This document shows, one piece after another, positions 34,065 through 43,247 of a DNA stretch of 64,000 nucleotides; positions within the stretch are counted from its first letter, which is position 1; each line of letters starts with the position of its first letter. The position numbers and the translations under genes are program-made. This DNA comes from Anaerovibrio slackiae (GTDB lineage: Bacteria > Bacillota > Negativicutes > Selenomonadales > Selenomonadaceae). The notes under the pieces were generated by a model, which was not told the origin of the DNA, made no database searches, and saw only the letters and a list, made by a program, of their open reading frames with translations. The stretch is taken from assembly GCF_009695585.1 (NCBI RefSeq), contig NZ_VUNR01000014.1:16809-80808 (forward strand), written 5' to 3'.

Positions 34065-34299
34065 CATGGAAGTTTCAGGACCTTACCTATGGTTACTTGC
34101 CACAAGGGGTTCAAGCTCATTAATATGAAAGTTCTACTTTTTGTTGTCATTTTAGAAATTATATAATAAAATAATCCCAAAAGGGACAGGTGGCCTTTTT
34201 CTTTGGTATTATAGAGCATATAATATACCTACAATCGATTAAAAACAAGATAAACCAAACGCGCGCAAGTGATTTTTTTGTTTTTATAAGGATGACAAT

Positions 34300-35028
34300 A
34301 TGATAAGTAGTGAATATTTAGACAGTGTGTGGCCTTTTTTACGGGAAACTGACCTGGAGAGGCGTAAAAAGTTTTATATTTATTTTCAAAATGCTCCATT
34401 ATGGTTGATAGACTGCGTATCTGTAGAAAGAATACAGAAAGGGACAATCTTCCTTCGGGAAGGAGATCCGGTGGATACCATGTATTTTATAGCTAAGGGG
34501 GTAATTAAGGGGACAGACATGAGGATTTATGGTATGGCCTTTGACTACATGATTTCTGTCGGGGTATATGCTTACGGCGGCATGGAATTTCTGATAGGGC
34601 TGGAGAGGTATCAGACCTCCTTGCAGGCACTAACAGACTGCATTGTGCTGAAAATACCGAAAATTCAGTTTGCCAAATGGCTGAACACAGATATTAGCGC
34701 CTTGGCACAGGAAGCCAGGCTCATGGGGGAATATCTGCTGGAGCAGACGTACAAGGTACGGGCTTTTTTGTTCTTGCAGGGGGCGGACAGGCTGGCCATG
34801 CTGCTGAAGACCATGTATGAGCTGGAGGCGGTGGATGGAGTCCTGCGCCTGGCTAACAATCGTCAGGAGCTGTCGGATTTTACCGGCTTGAGTGTAAAAA
34901 CCATTACCCGGGCGGTGCAGAAACTTTGGCGGGAGGGACTTGTCAGCAGGCAAGGCCGCGTGCTGATGGTAGATGCGGGGCAATACCGGCTCATACAGGA
35001 GAAGCTGTCACAGGTGATTTCAGAATAG
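34300..35028 (+). CDS. Crp/Fnr family transcriptional regulator
   Basis: 242 residues: an N-terminal cyclic-nucleotide-binding-like domain (GTIFLREGDPVDTMYFIAKGVIKG, about 48-71), a long dimer helix, and a C-terminal winged helix (NNRQELSDFTGLSVKTITRAVQKLWREGLVS, about 186-216). The phosphate-binding RxS of true cAMP receptors is not evident and no Fe-S Cys cluster is present, so the ligand is unknown. It lies 62 bases before the nucleoside operon on the same strand and is the natural candidate regulator. Confidence 0.88.
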   Translation: MISSEYLDSVWPFLRETDLERRKKFYIYFQNAPLWLIDCVSVERIQKGTIFLREGDPVDTMYFIAKGVIKGTDMRIYGMAFDYMISVGVYAYGGMEFLIGLERYQTSLQALTDCIVLKIPKIQFAKWLNTDISALAQEARLMGEYLLEQTYKVRAFLFLQGADRLAMLLKTMYELEAVDGVLRLANNRQELSDFTGLSVKTITRAVQKLWREGLVSRQGRVLMVDAGQYRLIQEKLSQVISE

Positions 35029-35090
35029 GGGAATGGTCATCCTTGGTATGTTTTTAGAGGAAGTTTTAGATTTTAGAAGGAGAGTTTATC

Positions 35091-35882
35091 ATGCAGAATT
35101 ATTCAGGTGAAGCAGGGCTGCAGTATCATTTGCAGATTCGTCCGGGGGATGTGGGGAGATATGTGATTTTGCCGGGGGATCCGAAGCGCAGTGCCAAGAT
35201 TGCCCAGCATTTTGAGGATGCAAAGCTGGTGGCTGACAATCGGGAATATGTTACCTATACAGGCTATCTGAATGGTGAAAAGGTCAGCGTTACCTCCACC
35301 GGTATAGGCGGGCCTTCTGCCTCCATCGCCATGGAGGAGCTGGTGAAGTGTGGCGCGGATACCTTCCTCAGGGTGGGAACCTGTGGCGGCATCGATCTGG
35401 ATGTCAAGGGCGGAGATATTGTAGTGGCAACAGGTGCCATCCGCATGGAGGGTACCAGCAAGGAATATGCTCCTATTGAATTTCCTGCTATTGCAGATCT
35501 GGATATTACCAATGCCATGATTGCGGCCTGCAAGAATTTGCAGCTGAATTACCATGCCGGAGTTGTGCAGTGCAAGGATGCATTCTATGGGCAGCATGAT
35601 CCGCAGATTATGCCGGTGAGCTATGAGCTTCTGAACAAGTGGGAAGCCTGGAAGCGGCTGGGCTGCAAGGCATCGGAGATGGAGTCAGCCGCTCTGTTTA
35701 TTGTGGCAAGCCATCTGAAGGTGCGCTGCGGTTCTGATTTTTTGGTGGTGGGCAACCAGGAAAGGGATGCCCTGGGCATGGAAAATCCGATTGTGCATGA
35801 TACTGAGTCGGCTATTAAGGTAGCTGTGGAAGCCATCAGGCTTTTGATTGCGGCGGACAAGGAAAAGGCCGTACAGGGCTGA
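35091..35882 (+). CDS. udp: Uridine phosphorylase
   Basis: Splits uridine into uracil and ribose-1-phosphate. 263 residues of the PNP/UDP family 1: [13 protein letters not shown] (phosphate site), [37 protein letters not shown] and [10 protein letters not shown], the usual nucleoside/ribose contacts. AGAAGGAGAG precedes the ATG. First gene of a nucleoside salvage operon with a transporter, deoB, deoC and cdd. Confidence 0.94.
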   Translation: MQNYSGEAGLQYHLQIRPGDVGRYVILPGDPKRSAKIAQHFEDAKLVADNREYVTYTGYLNGEKVSVTSTGIGGPSASIAMEELVKCGADTFLRVGTCGGIDLDVKGGDIVVATGAIRMEGTSKEYAPIEFPAIADLDITNAMIAACKNLQLNYHAGVVQCKDAFYGQHDPQIMPVSYELLNKWEAWKRLGCKASEMESAALFIVASHLKVRCGSDFLVVGNQERDALGMENPIVHDTESAIKVAVEAIRLLIAADKEKAVQG

Positions 35883-35898
35883 TCGGAGGGAATTTTTT

Positions 35899-37005
35899 AT
35901 GCAGCTTGCAATGAATTTGCTGGGCATTGTCGTGGTTATCGGCCTGTGCTGGCTCTTGTCATGGCACAGAAGGGATGTCAACTGGCGGCTGGTAGGCAAG
36001 GCTCTGGCCATTCAGTTTTTGCTGGCGATTTTTATCGTCAAGGTGCCTGTGGGGCAGCAGGTGATTGCCGTGCTATCTGATGGCGTGACTGCCGTGGTGA
36101 ACAGCGGCAAGGACGGCGTAGCCTTTGTTTTTGGCGATTTGGCAGATAGCTCCAAGGGCTTTATATTTGTCGTTCAGGCACTGGCAAATATTATTTTCGT
36201 ATCAGGCCTGGTAGAGCTTTTGTATTATCTGGGTGTCATCGGTTTTGTGGTCAAAAAATTGGGCTGGGTGGTCAGGAAATTGATTGGCTCTACGGAAACG
36301 GAGAGCTTTATTGCCACAGCTAATATGTTTTTGGGGCAGACCAGCAGCCCTGTTTTGATCAGCAGGTATATTGGACACATGACCAGGAGCGAAATTCTTG
36401 TTATTCTGGTTGCAGGCATGGGCAGTATTCTCATCTCCAAAATTATTTTGCCTGAGGTGGAAACAGCTGAAAGTCTGGATGAGCTGGCTATTGATGGCAA
36501 GGGAAGCAACAGCAGCCCTATAGAGGCGGTTATCAACGGTGCTTCCGTGGGTGTAACCATAGTTATCGGTATTTCAGCTTCCCTGATTGCCATTATCGGC
36601 CTGGTAGCGTTGCTCAATATGATTCTCGGTTTTGCCGGGCTGAGCCTGGAGATTATTTTCGGCTATATATTTGCGCCTTTTGGCTATCTTATGGGCTTTG
36701 ATGGTGCGGCCGCCTTGCAGGAGGGAACCTTGCTGGGGCAGAAGATAGCCCTCAACGAATTTGTAGCCTTTAGCAATCTGGGCTCCTTTATTGGAACCCT
36801 TGATGCCAGGACTGCCATGATGGCTTCTATTTCTCTGGCAGGTTTTGCCAATGTGGGCAGCATGGCTATTTGCGTAGGCGGCATCGGTGCCCTGTGCCCT
36901 GGCAAGAAGGGCGTGCTTTCCCAGCTGGTGCTGCGGGGGATGATAGGCGGTGCTCTCCTGAGTATTTTGAGTGCCATGCTGTGCGGCTTGGTGGCACTGT
37001 TCTGA
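35899..37005 (+). CDS. nupC: Concentrative nucleoside transporter (NupC family), possibly with internal deletion
   Basis: Proton- or sodium-driven nucleoside uptake at the inner membrane. Family features: [20 protein letters not shown], the CNT core [44 protein letters not shown] and [20 protein letters not shown]. 368 residues, shorter than the usual 390-410. The segment after VAGMGSI jumps directly to LISKIILPE; relatives have about 25 more residues there (the GYVALGVPLEYLIAAS-type stretch), so a membrane hairpin seems missing in frame. GATCGGAGGG lies before the ATG. Confidence 0.88.
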   Translation: MQLAMNLLGIVVVIGLCWLLSWHRRDVNWRLVGKALAIQFLLAIFIVKVPVGQQVIAVLSDGVTAVVNSGKDGVAFVFGDLADSSKGFIFVVQALANIIFVSGLVELLYYLGVIGFVVKKLGWVVRKLIGSTETESFIATANMFLGQTSSPVLISRYIGHMTRSEILVILVAGMGSILISKIILPEVETAESLDELAIDGKGSNSSPIEAVINGASVGVTIVIGISASLIAIIGLVALLNMILGFAGLSLEIIFGYIFAPFGYLMGFDGAAALQEGTLLGQKIALNEFVAFSNLGSFIGTLDARTAMMASISLAGFANVGSMAICVGGIGALCPGKKGVLSQLVLRGMIGGALLSILSAMLCGLVALF

Positions 37006-37057
37006 TGCTGCCAGAAAAATACAGTGGCATGAGTTTTATTTAAAGAGGTGCTGTAGG

Positions 37058-38248
37058 ATGAAAAAGTATAAACGTATTTTTACTGTTGTGCTGGATTCTG
37101 TAGGCATAGGTGCTGCCGGTGACGCTGAGGCCTTTGGCGATGCCGGGGCGGATACCCTGGGGCATATTTCACGGCAGGTGCCGGGGATGAAAATTCCCCA
37201 CCTGCAGAGCCTGGGCATAGCAAATGTGCACAGGCTGCCCCATATCCGGGCGGCAGAAAAGCCTCTCGGCTACTATGCCAGGCTGCGGGAGGCAAGCAAT
37301 GGCAAGGATACCATGACCGGCCATTGGGAAATGATGGGGCTGCATATTACCACCCCCTTCAAGACCTTTACGGAAACCGGTTTTCCCAAGGAGCTGATAG
37401 ATGAGCTGTCCCGGCGCACCGGCAGGGTGATTATCGGCAACAAGAGTGCCAGCGGCACGGCAATCCTGGATGAGCTGGGGGAGGAGGAAATTGCCACAGG
37501 GCACATGATTGTCTATACCTCGGCTGACTCAGTGCTGCAGATTTGCGGCAACGAGGAAACCTTCGGACTGGATGAGCTGTATCGCTGCTGCGAGATTGCC
37601 AGGGAGCTGACCATGCGGGACGAGTGGAAGGTGGGCAGGGTGATTGCCCGGCCGTATGTAGGCAGGAAAAAGGGGGAGTTCAGGCGCACCAGCAACCGGC
37701 ATGACTACGCCTTGAAGCCTTATGGCGCCACTGTCTTGAATGCTCTGAAGGAGGCCGGGTACGATGTGATTTCCGTGGGAAAGATTGCGGATATTTTTGA
37801 CGGGGAGGGCATTACCGAGTCCAACAAGTCAAAAAGCTCCGTGCATGGCATGGAGCAGACCATAGAGCTTGCCGGACGGGACTTTACAGGCCTGTGCTTT
37901 GTTAATCTGGTGGATTTTGATGCCCAGTGGGGACATCGGCGCAACGTGCAGGGGTACGCTGAGGAATTGGAGCGGTTTGATGTGAGGCTGGGGCAGCTGT
38001 TGCCTCTGCTCCGTGATGATGATTTGCTGATTCTGACTGCTGACCACGGCAATGATCCTACCTTCCGGGGGACGGATCACACCAGGGAGGATGTGCCGTT
38101 TTTGGCCTATTCCCCTTCTATGAAAGGGCATGGAGAGTTGCCGGACTGCGATACCTTTGCCGTTATCGGGGCAACTATTGCAGATAATTTCGGGGTGGCC
38201 ATGCCGGAGGGAACCATCGGTACATCCCTGCTGGATTGCCTGGCATGA
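37058..38248 (+). CDS. deoB: Phosphopentomutase
   Basis: Moves phosphate between C1 and C5 of (deoxy)ribose, linking nucleoside phosphorylase to DeoC. 396 residues of the alkaline phosphatase superfamily: [13 protein letters not shown] (first metal Asp), [13 protein letters not shown] (catalytic Thr), [12 protein letters not shown] and [18 protein letters not shown] (metal ligands). The start at 37058 gives the family N-terminus [15 protein letters not shown] and follows AAAGAGGTG. In the operon between the transporter and deoC. Confidence 0.95.
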   Translation: MKKYKRIFTVVLDSVGIGAAGDAEAFGDAGADTLGHISRQVPGMKIPHLQSLGIANVHRLPHIRAAEKPLGYYARLREASNGKDTMTGHWEMMGLHITTPFKTFTETGFPKELIDELSRRTGRVIIGNKSASGTAILDELGEEEIATGHMIVYTSADSVLQICGNEETFGLDELYRCCEIARELTMRDEWKVGRVIARPYVGRKKGEFRRTSNRHDYALKPYGATVLNALKEAGYDVISVGKIADIFDGEGITESNKSKSSVHGMEQTIELAGRDFTGLCFVNLVDFDAQWGHRRNVQGYAEELERFDVRLGQLLPLLRDDDLLILTADHGNDPTFRGTDHTREDVPFLAYSPSMKGHGELPDCDTFAVIGATIADNFGVAMPEGTIGTSLLDCLA

Positions 38249-38294
38249 TTGATAGGAAATTTGTAGTATGATGATATAGAAATGAGGTTGGCTG

Positions 38295-38960
38295 ATGGAT
38301 AAGAAGGATATACTGGCAAGGGTTGATCATACGTTGCTGGATCCGACGGCAGGCTGGGAGGATATACGTCGGGTTTTGGATGATGCGCTGCACTATGGCA
38401 CGGCTTCGGCATGTATTCCGCCGGCTTATGTAAGGCAGGCGGCAGAACAGGTGGAGGGACTGCTGCCTATCTGCACGGTAATCGGTTTTCCTAATGGCTA
38501 CAGCACGGTGGCAGTCAAGACCTTTGAGGCGGCTGCTGCCGTTCAGGATGGTGCAGACGAAATAGATATGGTGCTGAACATTGGCTTGCTGAAGGCACAT
38601 CGTGATGCGGAGGTGCAGGCGGAAATCATGATGGTACATGATTCCTGCCGGGGCAAGCTGGTCAAGGTCATCATTGAAACCTGCCTTTTGACAGAGGAGG
38701 AAAAAATTCGTGCCTGCCATCTGGTGACTGAGGCAGGGGCGGAGTATATTAAGACATCTACGGGCTTTTCTACCGGCGGTGCCACCTTTGAGGATGTAGC
38801 CCTGCTGAGAAAGCATGTAGGTCCCAATGTTAAGGTAAAGGCCGCAGGCGGTATTTCCTCCTTTGCTGATGCGGAGAAATTCATAGAGCTGGGAGCGGAC
38901 AGGCTGGGCACCAGCCGCCTGGTGAAGCTGATGAAGCAGGAAGAGGGGTGGAGATATTGA
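38295..38960 (+). CDS. deoC: Deoxyribose-phosphate aldolase
   Basis: Cleaves deoxyribose-5-phosphate to glyceraldehyde-3-phosphate and acetaldehyde. 221 residues, TIM barrel: VDHTLLDP near the start, DEIDMVLNIGLL (near 92), VKVIIETCLL, YIKTSTGFSTGGAT carrying the Schiff-base Lys, and VKAAGGISSFADAEKFI with the second Lys. It overlaps cdd by four bases. Confidence 0.95.
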   Translation: MDKKDILARVDHTLLDPTAGWEDIRRVLDDALHYGTASACIPPAYVRQAAEQVEGLLPICTVIGFPNGYSTVAVKTFEAAAAVQDGADEIDMVLNIGLLKAHRDAEVQAEIMMVHDSCRGKLVKVIIETCLLTEEEKIRACHLVTEAGAEYIKTSTGFSTGGATFEDVALLRKHVGPNVKVKAAGGISSFADAEKFIELGADRLGTSRLVKLMKQEEGWRY

Positions 38961-39373
38961 CCAATGAGGAGCTTTTTCAGGAGGCCCAAAAGGCAAGGCT
39001 TCATGCCTATACGCCCTATTCCCATTTTCAGGTAGGGGCGGCGCTTTTGACAAAGGAGGGCAAGGTTTATCACGGCTGCAATATTGAAAATGCCGCCTAT
39101 GGCCCCACTAACTGTGCGGAGCGTACGGCTTTTTTTAAGGCAGTGTACGAGGGTGAAAGAGAATTTGACAGGATTGCCATTGCAGGTGCCCCGGAAGGGC
39201 AGGAGCCGGAGGAAATGTGTGCTCCCTGCGGTGTCTGCCGTCAGGTGATGATGGAATTCTGCCAGCCGGACAGCTTCCGGATTATCCTGTCAGATGGCAA
39301 GGGCAGCGTGGCTGATTTTGCCCTGGGGGAGCTGCTGCCCTACGGCTTTGGCCCTGCTAATCTGGGCAAATGA
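38957..39373 (+). CDS. cdd: Cytidine deaminase
   Basis: Deaminates cytidine/deoxycytidine to uridine forms, feeding udp. 138 residues, small tetrameric type: zinc motif NCAERTAFF and PCGVCRQ, plus YTPYSHFQVGAAL and GCNIENAAYG. Likely start is the TTG at 38957, which overlaps the deoC stop and has GAGGGG eight bases upstream. Last gene of the salvage operon, closed by a strong terminator. Confidence 0.94.
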   Translation: MTNEELFQEAQKARLHAYTPYSHFQVGAALLTKEGKVYHGCNIENAAYGPTNCAERTAFFKAVYEGEREFDRIAIAGAPEGQEPEEMCAPCGVCRQVMMEFCQPDSFRIILSDGKGSVADFALGELLPYGFGPANLGK

Positions 39374-39446
39374 ACAGATAGCAGGTGATTTTGCGCAAAG
39401 GTCGGCAGGTAATTGACAGGTAATTTTATATAATTTTGCACAGCAA

Positions 39447-39479
39447 AAGAGGATGGCAGGGATTGCCATCCTCTTTTTT
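39447..39479. terminator. Bidirectional terminator between cdd and rubrerythrin
   Basis: Perfect 12-base stem AAGAGGATGGCA / TGCCATCCTCTT with a five-base loop. T runs are on both strands, so it serves both the nucleoside operon and the convergent rubrerythrin gene. Confidence 0.92.
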
Positions 39480-39525
39480 GGAAATTAATGGGATATATGT
39501 GGAAATTTTAAGGGAAGCAAATTGA

Positions 39526-40071
39526 TTATTTACCGAAGTAACGCTTCAGGAGGCCGGCAAAGCCCTTGCAATGGCGAGCTTCGTCCTTGCACATCTCATG
39601 CACGGTGTCATGGATAGCATCCAGGTTCAGCTGCTTTGCCTTAACAGCAAGCTTCTTCTTGCCTTCGGTGGCACCGAACTCTGCATCCTTGCGCATGGAC
39701 AGGTTCTTCTCGGTGCTGTCGGTGAGCACCTCGCCCAGGAGCTCAGCAAACTTGGCAGCATGCTCAGCTTCCTCAAAAGCATAGCGCTTGAAAGCCTCGG
39801 CAACCTCAGGATAGCCCTCACGGTCAGCCACGCGGCTCATAGCCAGATACATACCTACCTCGGAGCACTCGCCGTTGAAGTTCTCGCGGAGCCCCTCGAT
39901 AATCTCCGGGTCAACACCCTGAGCTACGCCCAGACGATGTTCGTCTGCCAGCTGCATCTCGCCTTCCATCTCCTTGAACTTGTCAGCGCCTGCCTTACAG
40001 ATAGGGCACTTCTCAGGAGCAGCATCGCCTTCATGAACATAACCGCAAATGGTGCATACGAACTTTTTCAT
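39526..40071 (-). CDS. Reverse rubrerythrin (peroxidase)
   Basis: 181-residue NAD(P)H-linked peroxide scavenger of anaerobes. The rubredoxin domain comes first ([10 protein letters not shown]...CPICKAG, residues 6-27), then the ferritin-like diiron domain ([40 protein letters not shown]), the order that defines reverse rubrerythrins. GGAGGAAAA precedes the ATG. It works downstream of superoxide reductase. A Fur-type box lies 183 bases upstream. Confidence 0.94.
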   Translation of the reverse strand: MKKFVCTICGYVHEGDAAPEKCPICKAGADKFKEMEGEMQLADEHRLGVAQGVDPEIIEGLRENFNGECSEVGMYLAMSRVADREGYPEVAEAFKRYAFEEAEHAAKFAELLGEVLTDSTEKNLSMRKDAEFGATEGKKKLAVKAKQLNLDAIHDTVHEMCKDEARHCKGFAGLLKRYFGK

Positions 40072-40253
40072 AACTTTTTCCTCCTATATGATACACACAA
40101 CACTGTTTTGTCCTTATCTCTATGGACCTTATTATACTAATTCGACACAAATTTGAAAAATCCTGTTTTTTGGCAAATTTTTTCTTTTTAAGGCTTTTTC
40201 TTTAGTTTTCTGGCGTATGCTTTATTTATTATTAATTTATAAAAAATAGTAAT

Positions 40254-40268
40254 GGATAATAATTATCA
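40254..40268. promoter_or_regulatory. Fur/PerR-type box
   Basis: GGATAATAATTATCA matches the 7-1-7 Fur consensus TGATAATnATTATCA at 13 of 14 defined positions. It lies between the divergent rubrerythrin and tsaE genes, in an AT-rich 321-base gap otherwise without genes. Confidence 0.6.
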
Positions 40269-40392
40269 TAATGAAATAGCTGAAAATCTCTTTTGTGCAG
40301 GTTGCACAAGTTTTTTGCTATAGGGGATTATTTGTGATAAAATTTTATATTGAAAAAGAATGTATTTTTAGCGAGCAAATGGGAGCGTAATA

Positions 40393-40869
40393 ATGTTTAA
40401 ATTTAAATCTGATGCACCTGCAAGGACAGCGGAGCTGGCAAGAAGGCTTGCCGGTGTGCTGAGGCCGGGAACTGTTATCTGCCTGGATGGGGATTTGGGG
40501 GCTGGCAAGACCTTGTTTGTGCAGAATCTTGCCGCCAGCCTGGGCGTGCAGGGAGAGGTTACCAGCCCAACCTTCAATCTGATGAACCTGTATGAGGACG
40601 GCAGGCTGCCGCTGGTGCATTTTGATTTGTACCGGCTGGAGCAGGAATACGAGCTGGACGAGATTGGCTTTTATGATTATGCGGAGAACCCTGATGGCCT
40701 GGTGCTGATAGAGTGGGCGGAAAAATTCCCTGAGTGCCTGCCGGAAGACCATATTGCCCTGGAAATCCAGCGCACTGATGTGGAAGATGAGCGTGTGCTG
40801 GTGTTCAGGCTGGCAGGTAGTGCCCTGCAGGATGTGTATAAGGAGATGGAAAAGCTTTGCCAATTTTAG
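40393..40869 (+). CDS. tsaE: tRNA t6A synthesis ATPase TsaE
   Basis: 158-residue ATPase that recharges the TsaBD complex making threonylcarbamoyladenosine-37 in tRNA. Walker A is GDLGAGKTLF (about 33-42), followed by SPTFNLMNLYE, HFDLYRLEQEYEL and LIEWAEKF, the family's switch and Walker B regions. It overlaps tsaB by 13 bases. Confidence 0.95.
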   Translation: MFKFKSDAPARTAELARRLAGVLRPGTVICLDGDLGAGKTLFVQNLAASLGVQGEVTSPTFNLMNLYEDGRLPLVHFDLYRLEQEYELDEIGFYDYAENPDGLVLIEWAEKFPECLPEDHIALEIQRTDVEDERVLVFRLAGSALQDVYKEMEKLCQF

Positions 40870-41585
40870 CAATAGATACAGCGACGATGGTTTCCAGCGT
40901 GGCTGTGGCGGATGAAAAAAGACTGTTAGCCGAGCTGACAGTGCAGACCAGATTAACCCACTCGGAAACCCTTTTGCCTCATATAGAAAAGGTGCTGCAG
41001 CTGGCAGGGGTGAAAAAGGCGGAGCTGACCGGGGTGGCTGTGAGCCTGGGGCCAGGTTCCTTTACGGGACTGCGCATAGGGCTGGCAGCTGCCAAGGCGA
41101 TTTCCTACGGTTTGAGTATTCCGATTTTCGGCATTCCCACTACGGAGGTGCTGGCATGGCATTACCCGGTGCCTGGTATTGCCGTGGTACCCTTTATCGA
41201 TGCCCAGAAGGGAAATGTGTACAGCGCGGTCTATACATGGCAGGGAGATGGCTTCGCGGAGGTGAGCCCTGTGCAGGTTTACTCCGTAGATGAGGCACTG
41301 GCCTTGTGTGCAAGCCAGCAGATGACAGTGATGGCAGTAGGCGATATGGTGGCGAAAAAACTGGCAGGACGTGAGGATTTGCCAGCCAATGTGCAGCTGC
41401 CGCCGCAGCACCTGCTGATGCCCCGTGCTGCCAATGTGGCCATGGCAGCCCTCAGGCGGCAGCAGGAGGGCAGGGAGGATTCCGTCATGGATTTGGAGCC
41501 GGTGTACATCAGGCGCTCCGAGGCGGAGGTGCTGTGGGAAAAGCGTCATGGCACCGATAATGAAAAGGAGAAGGTGCAGCCATGA
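40857..41585 (+). CDS. tsaB: tRNA t6A synthesis protein TsaB
   Basis: 242-residue scaffold partner of TsaD. ASKHA-type N-terminus PILAIDTATMVSSVAV, then HSETLLPHI (near 38) and the hallmark SLGPGSFTGLRIGLAAAKAIS. TTG start with GGAGATGG upstream, inside tsaE. A four-base overlap with rimI follows (ATGA). Confidence 0.93.
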   Translation: MPILAIDTATMVSSVAVADEKRLLAELTVQTRLTHSETLLPHIEKVLQLAGVKKAELTGVAVSLGPGSFTGLRIGLAAAKAISYGLSIPIFGIPTTEVLAWHYPVPGIAVVPFIDAQKGNVYSAVYTWQGDGFAEVSPVQVYSVDEALALCASQQMTVMAVGDMVAKKLAGREDLPANVQLPPQHLLMPRAANVAMAALRRQQEGREDSVMDLEPVYIRRSEAEVLWEKRHGTDNEKEKVQP

Positions 41586-42100
41586 GCAATAAGCCTGCAG
41601 TAACTGAAAGGGCGCCAGGGAATCCTAAGAATGGCAATCCCAATGAAAGCAGTATTATTTTTCGCCGCATGGTGCAGGATGATGCAGATGGCGTGGCAAG
41701 GGTGGAGGCGGCATGCATGCCGGTGCCCTGGTCACGGCAGTCCTTTTGGGAGGAGGCATCCCATACGGATGCTTATTACCTGCTGGCAACGGATGCAGAA
41801 CGGGATGATTTGATTGTGGCCTATGCCGGCTGCTGGGTGCTTGCCAACGAGGGGCATATCACCAATGTAGCGGTGGACCCTGCTTATCAGGGGCAGGGGC
41901 TTGGCAGGCGGCTGATGAATGAGCTCATCCTGCGTGTGAAGGAGCTGGGGGTGGATTCCATGACACTGGAGGTGCGCCCATCCAACCAGGTGGCAATCAA
42001 TCTCTATACCAGCCTGGGCTTTCGCAGCGTGGGGCAGCGTCCAAAATATTACACCAATCCTGTAGAAGCGGCTGAAATCATGTGGAATACCAAGCTGTAG
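41582..42100 (+). CDS. rimI: Ribosomal-protein-alanine N-acetyltransferase RimI
   Basis: 172-residue GNAT acetyltransferase. A 30-residue Asn/Pro-rich lead precedes the core; acetyl-CoA loop is VAVDPAYQGQGLGRRLM (near 98), followed by LEVRPSNQVAINLYTSLGFRSVGQRPKYY, the RimI signature. It acetylates the N-terminus of S18 in E. coli; in Firmicutes it is regularly found between tsaB and tsaD, as here. Confidence 0.92.
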   Translation: MSNKPAVTERAPGNPKNGNPNESSIIFRRMVQDDADGVARVEAACMPVPWSRQSFWEEASHTDAYYLLATDAERDDLIVAYAGCWVLANEGHITNVAVDPAYQGQGLGRRLMNELILRVKELGVDSMTLEVRPSNQVAINLYTSLGFRSVGQRPKYYTNPVEAAEIMWNTKL

Positions 42101-42165
42101 AGACTTCAGCAGCCTTTTTCTTTTCCTTTTTAGCCGGAGCTTTTCGGAGATAGTCGTTATGTCGT

Positions 42166-42205
42166 AGATATTTAAAGATACGTGGAGATATTTAGAGATA
42201 CTTAT
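42166..42205 (+). repeat. 20-bp tandem duplication at the tsaD start
   Basis: AGATATTTAAAGATACGTGG is followed directly by AGATATTTAGAGATACTTAT; the second copy runs into the ATG of tsaD (42204). The usual purine-rich ribosome site is weak here (AGAGA). Confidence 0.6.
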
Positions 42206-43223
42206 GGATAATAAAATTACTCTAGCAATAGAATCCAGCTGTGATGAAACATCTGCAGCTGTTTTGCGCGGCGGGCGGGAGGTCCTGTCGCTGGTGATTT
42301 CCACCCAGATTCCCGTCCATCAGAAATTTGGCGGCGTGGTGCCGGAAATCGCCTCCAGAAAGCACATTGTGAATATTATGCCGGTCATAGACGAGACGCT
42401 GCAAAAGGCGGGGCTAAGCCTTTCGGATATAGACCAGGTGGCTGTAACCTACGGGCCGGGACTGGTAGGAGCGCTTTTGGTAGGCGTATCCGCCGCCAAG
42501 GCACTTGCCTTTACCCTGGGGGTGCCGCTGATTGGCGTCAATCATCTGGAAGGTCATATTTTTGCCAACTTTATCAGCCATCCTGATTTAAAGCCGCCTT
42601 TTATGGCACTGGTAGTCTCAGGCGGCCATACTTCCCTGGTGCATGTGAAGGATTATAATTCCTTCGCCCTCATGGGGCAGACCAGGGACGATGCGGCAGG
42701 GGAGGCCTTTGACAAGGTGGCCAGGGTAATGGGGCTGCCTTATCCGGGCGGTCCGCAGATTGACAGGCTGGCGCAGGAAGGGGATCCCCATGCCATTGAT
42801 TTCCCCAAGGCCTTGCAGGAAAAGGGCAATTATGAGTTCAGCTTCAGCGGCTTGAAGTCTGCGGTGCTGAATTATCTGAACAGCATGAAGTGCAAAAATC
42901 TGCCTGTCAATAAGGCAGATGTGGCGGCTTCTTTCCAGAATACAGTCATTGAGGTGCTGATCGCCAAGGCCATGGACGCGGTCAGGGAGTCCGGCTGCGA
43001 TACTCTGGTGCTGGCAGGAGGCGTGGCTGCCAACAGCTCCCTGGAGGGGCGGCTTAGGGAGGCGGCTGACCGTGAGGGAATCCGCTTCTGCTATCCTGAC
43101 AAGCTGCTCTGCACCGACAATGCGGCCATGATTGGCTGTAGGGGCTACTATCAGGCACAGGCAGGCATTTACTCTGATTTGTATCTCAATGCAGTGCCGG
43201 GGCTGGCACTGACGGATTTGTAG
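42204..43223 (+). CDS. tsaD: tRNA N6-threonylcarbamoyltransferase TsaD
   Basis: 339-residue catalytic subunit that transfers threonylcarbamoyl to A37 of ANN-reading tRNAs. ASKHA motifs: AIESSCDETSAAVL, GPGLVGALLVGVSAAKAL, metal ligands VNHLEGHIFAN (two His), VSGGHTSLV and LAGGVAANSSL; third ligand in CTDNAAMIG. Essential in most bacteria. The set tsaE-tsaB-rimI-tsaD is complete here apart from TsaC. Confidence 0.96.
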   Translation: MDNKITLAIESSCDETSAAVLRGGREVLSLVISTQIPVHQKFGGVVPEIASRKHIVNIMPVIDETLQKAGLSLSDIDQVAVTYGPGLVGALLVGVSAAKALAFTLGVPLIGVNHLEGHIFANFISHPDLKPPFMALVVSGGHTSLVHVKDYNSFALMGQTRDDAAGEAFDKVARVMGLPYPGGPQIDRLAQEGDPHAIDFPKALQEKGNYEFSFSGLKSAVLNYLNSMKCKNLPVNKADVAASFQNTVIEVLIAKAMDAVRESGCDTLVLAGGVAANSSLEGRLREAADREGIRFCYPDKLLCTDNAAMIGCRGYYQAQAGIYSDLYLNAVPGLALTDL

Positions 43224-43247
43224 CAGGCAGGACAGGAGGCGGCAGGT

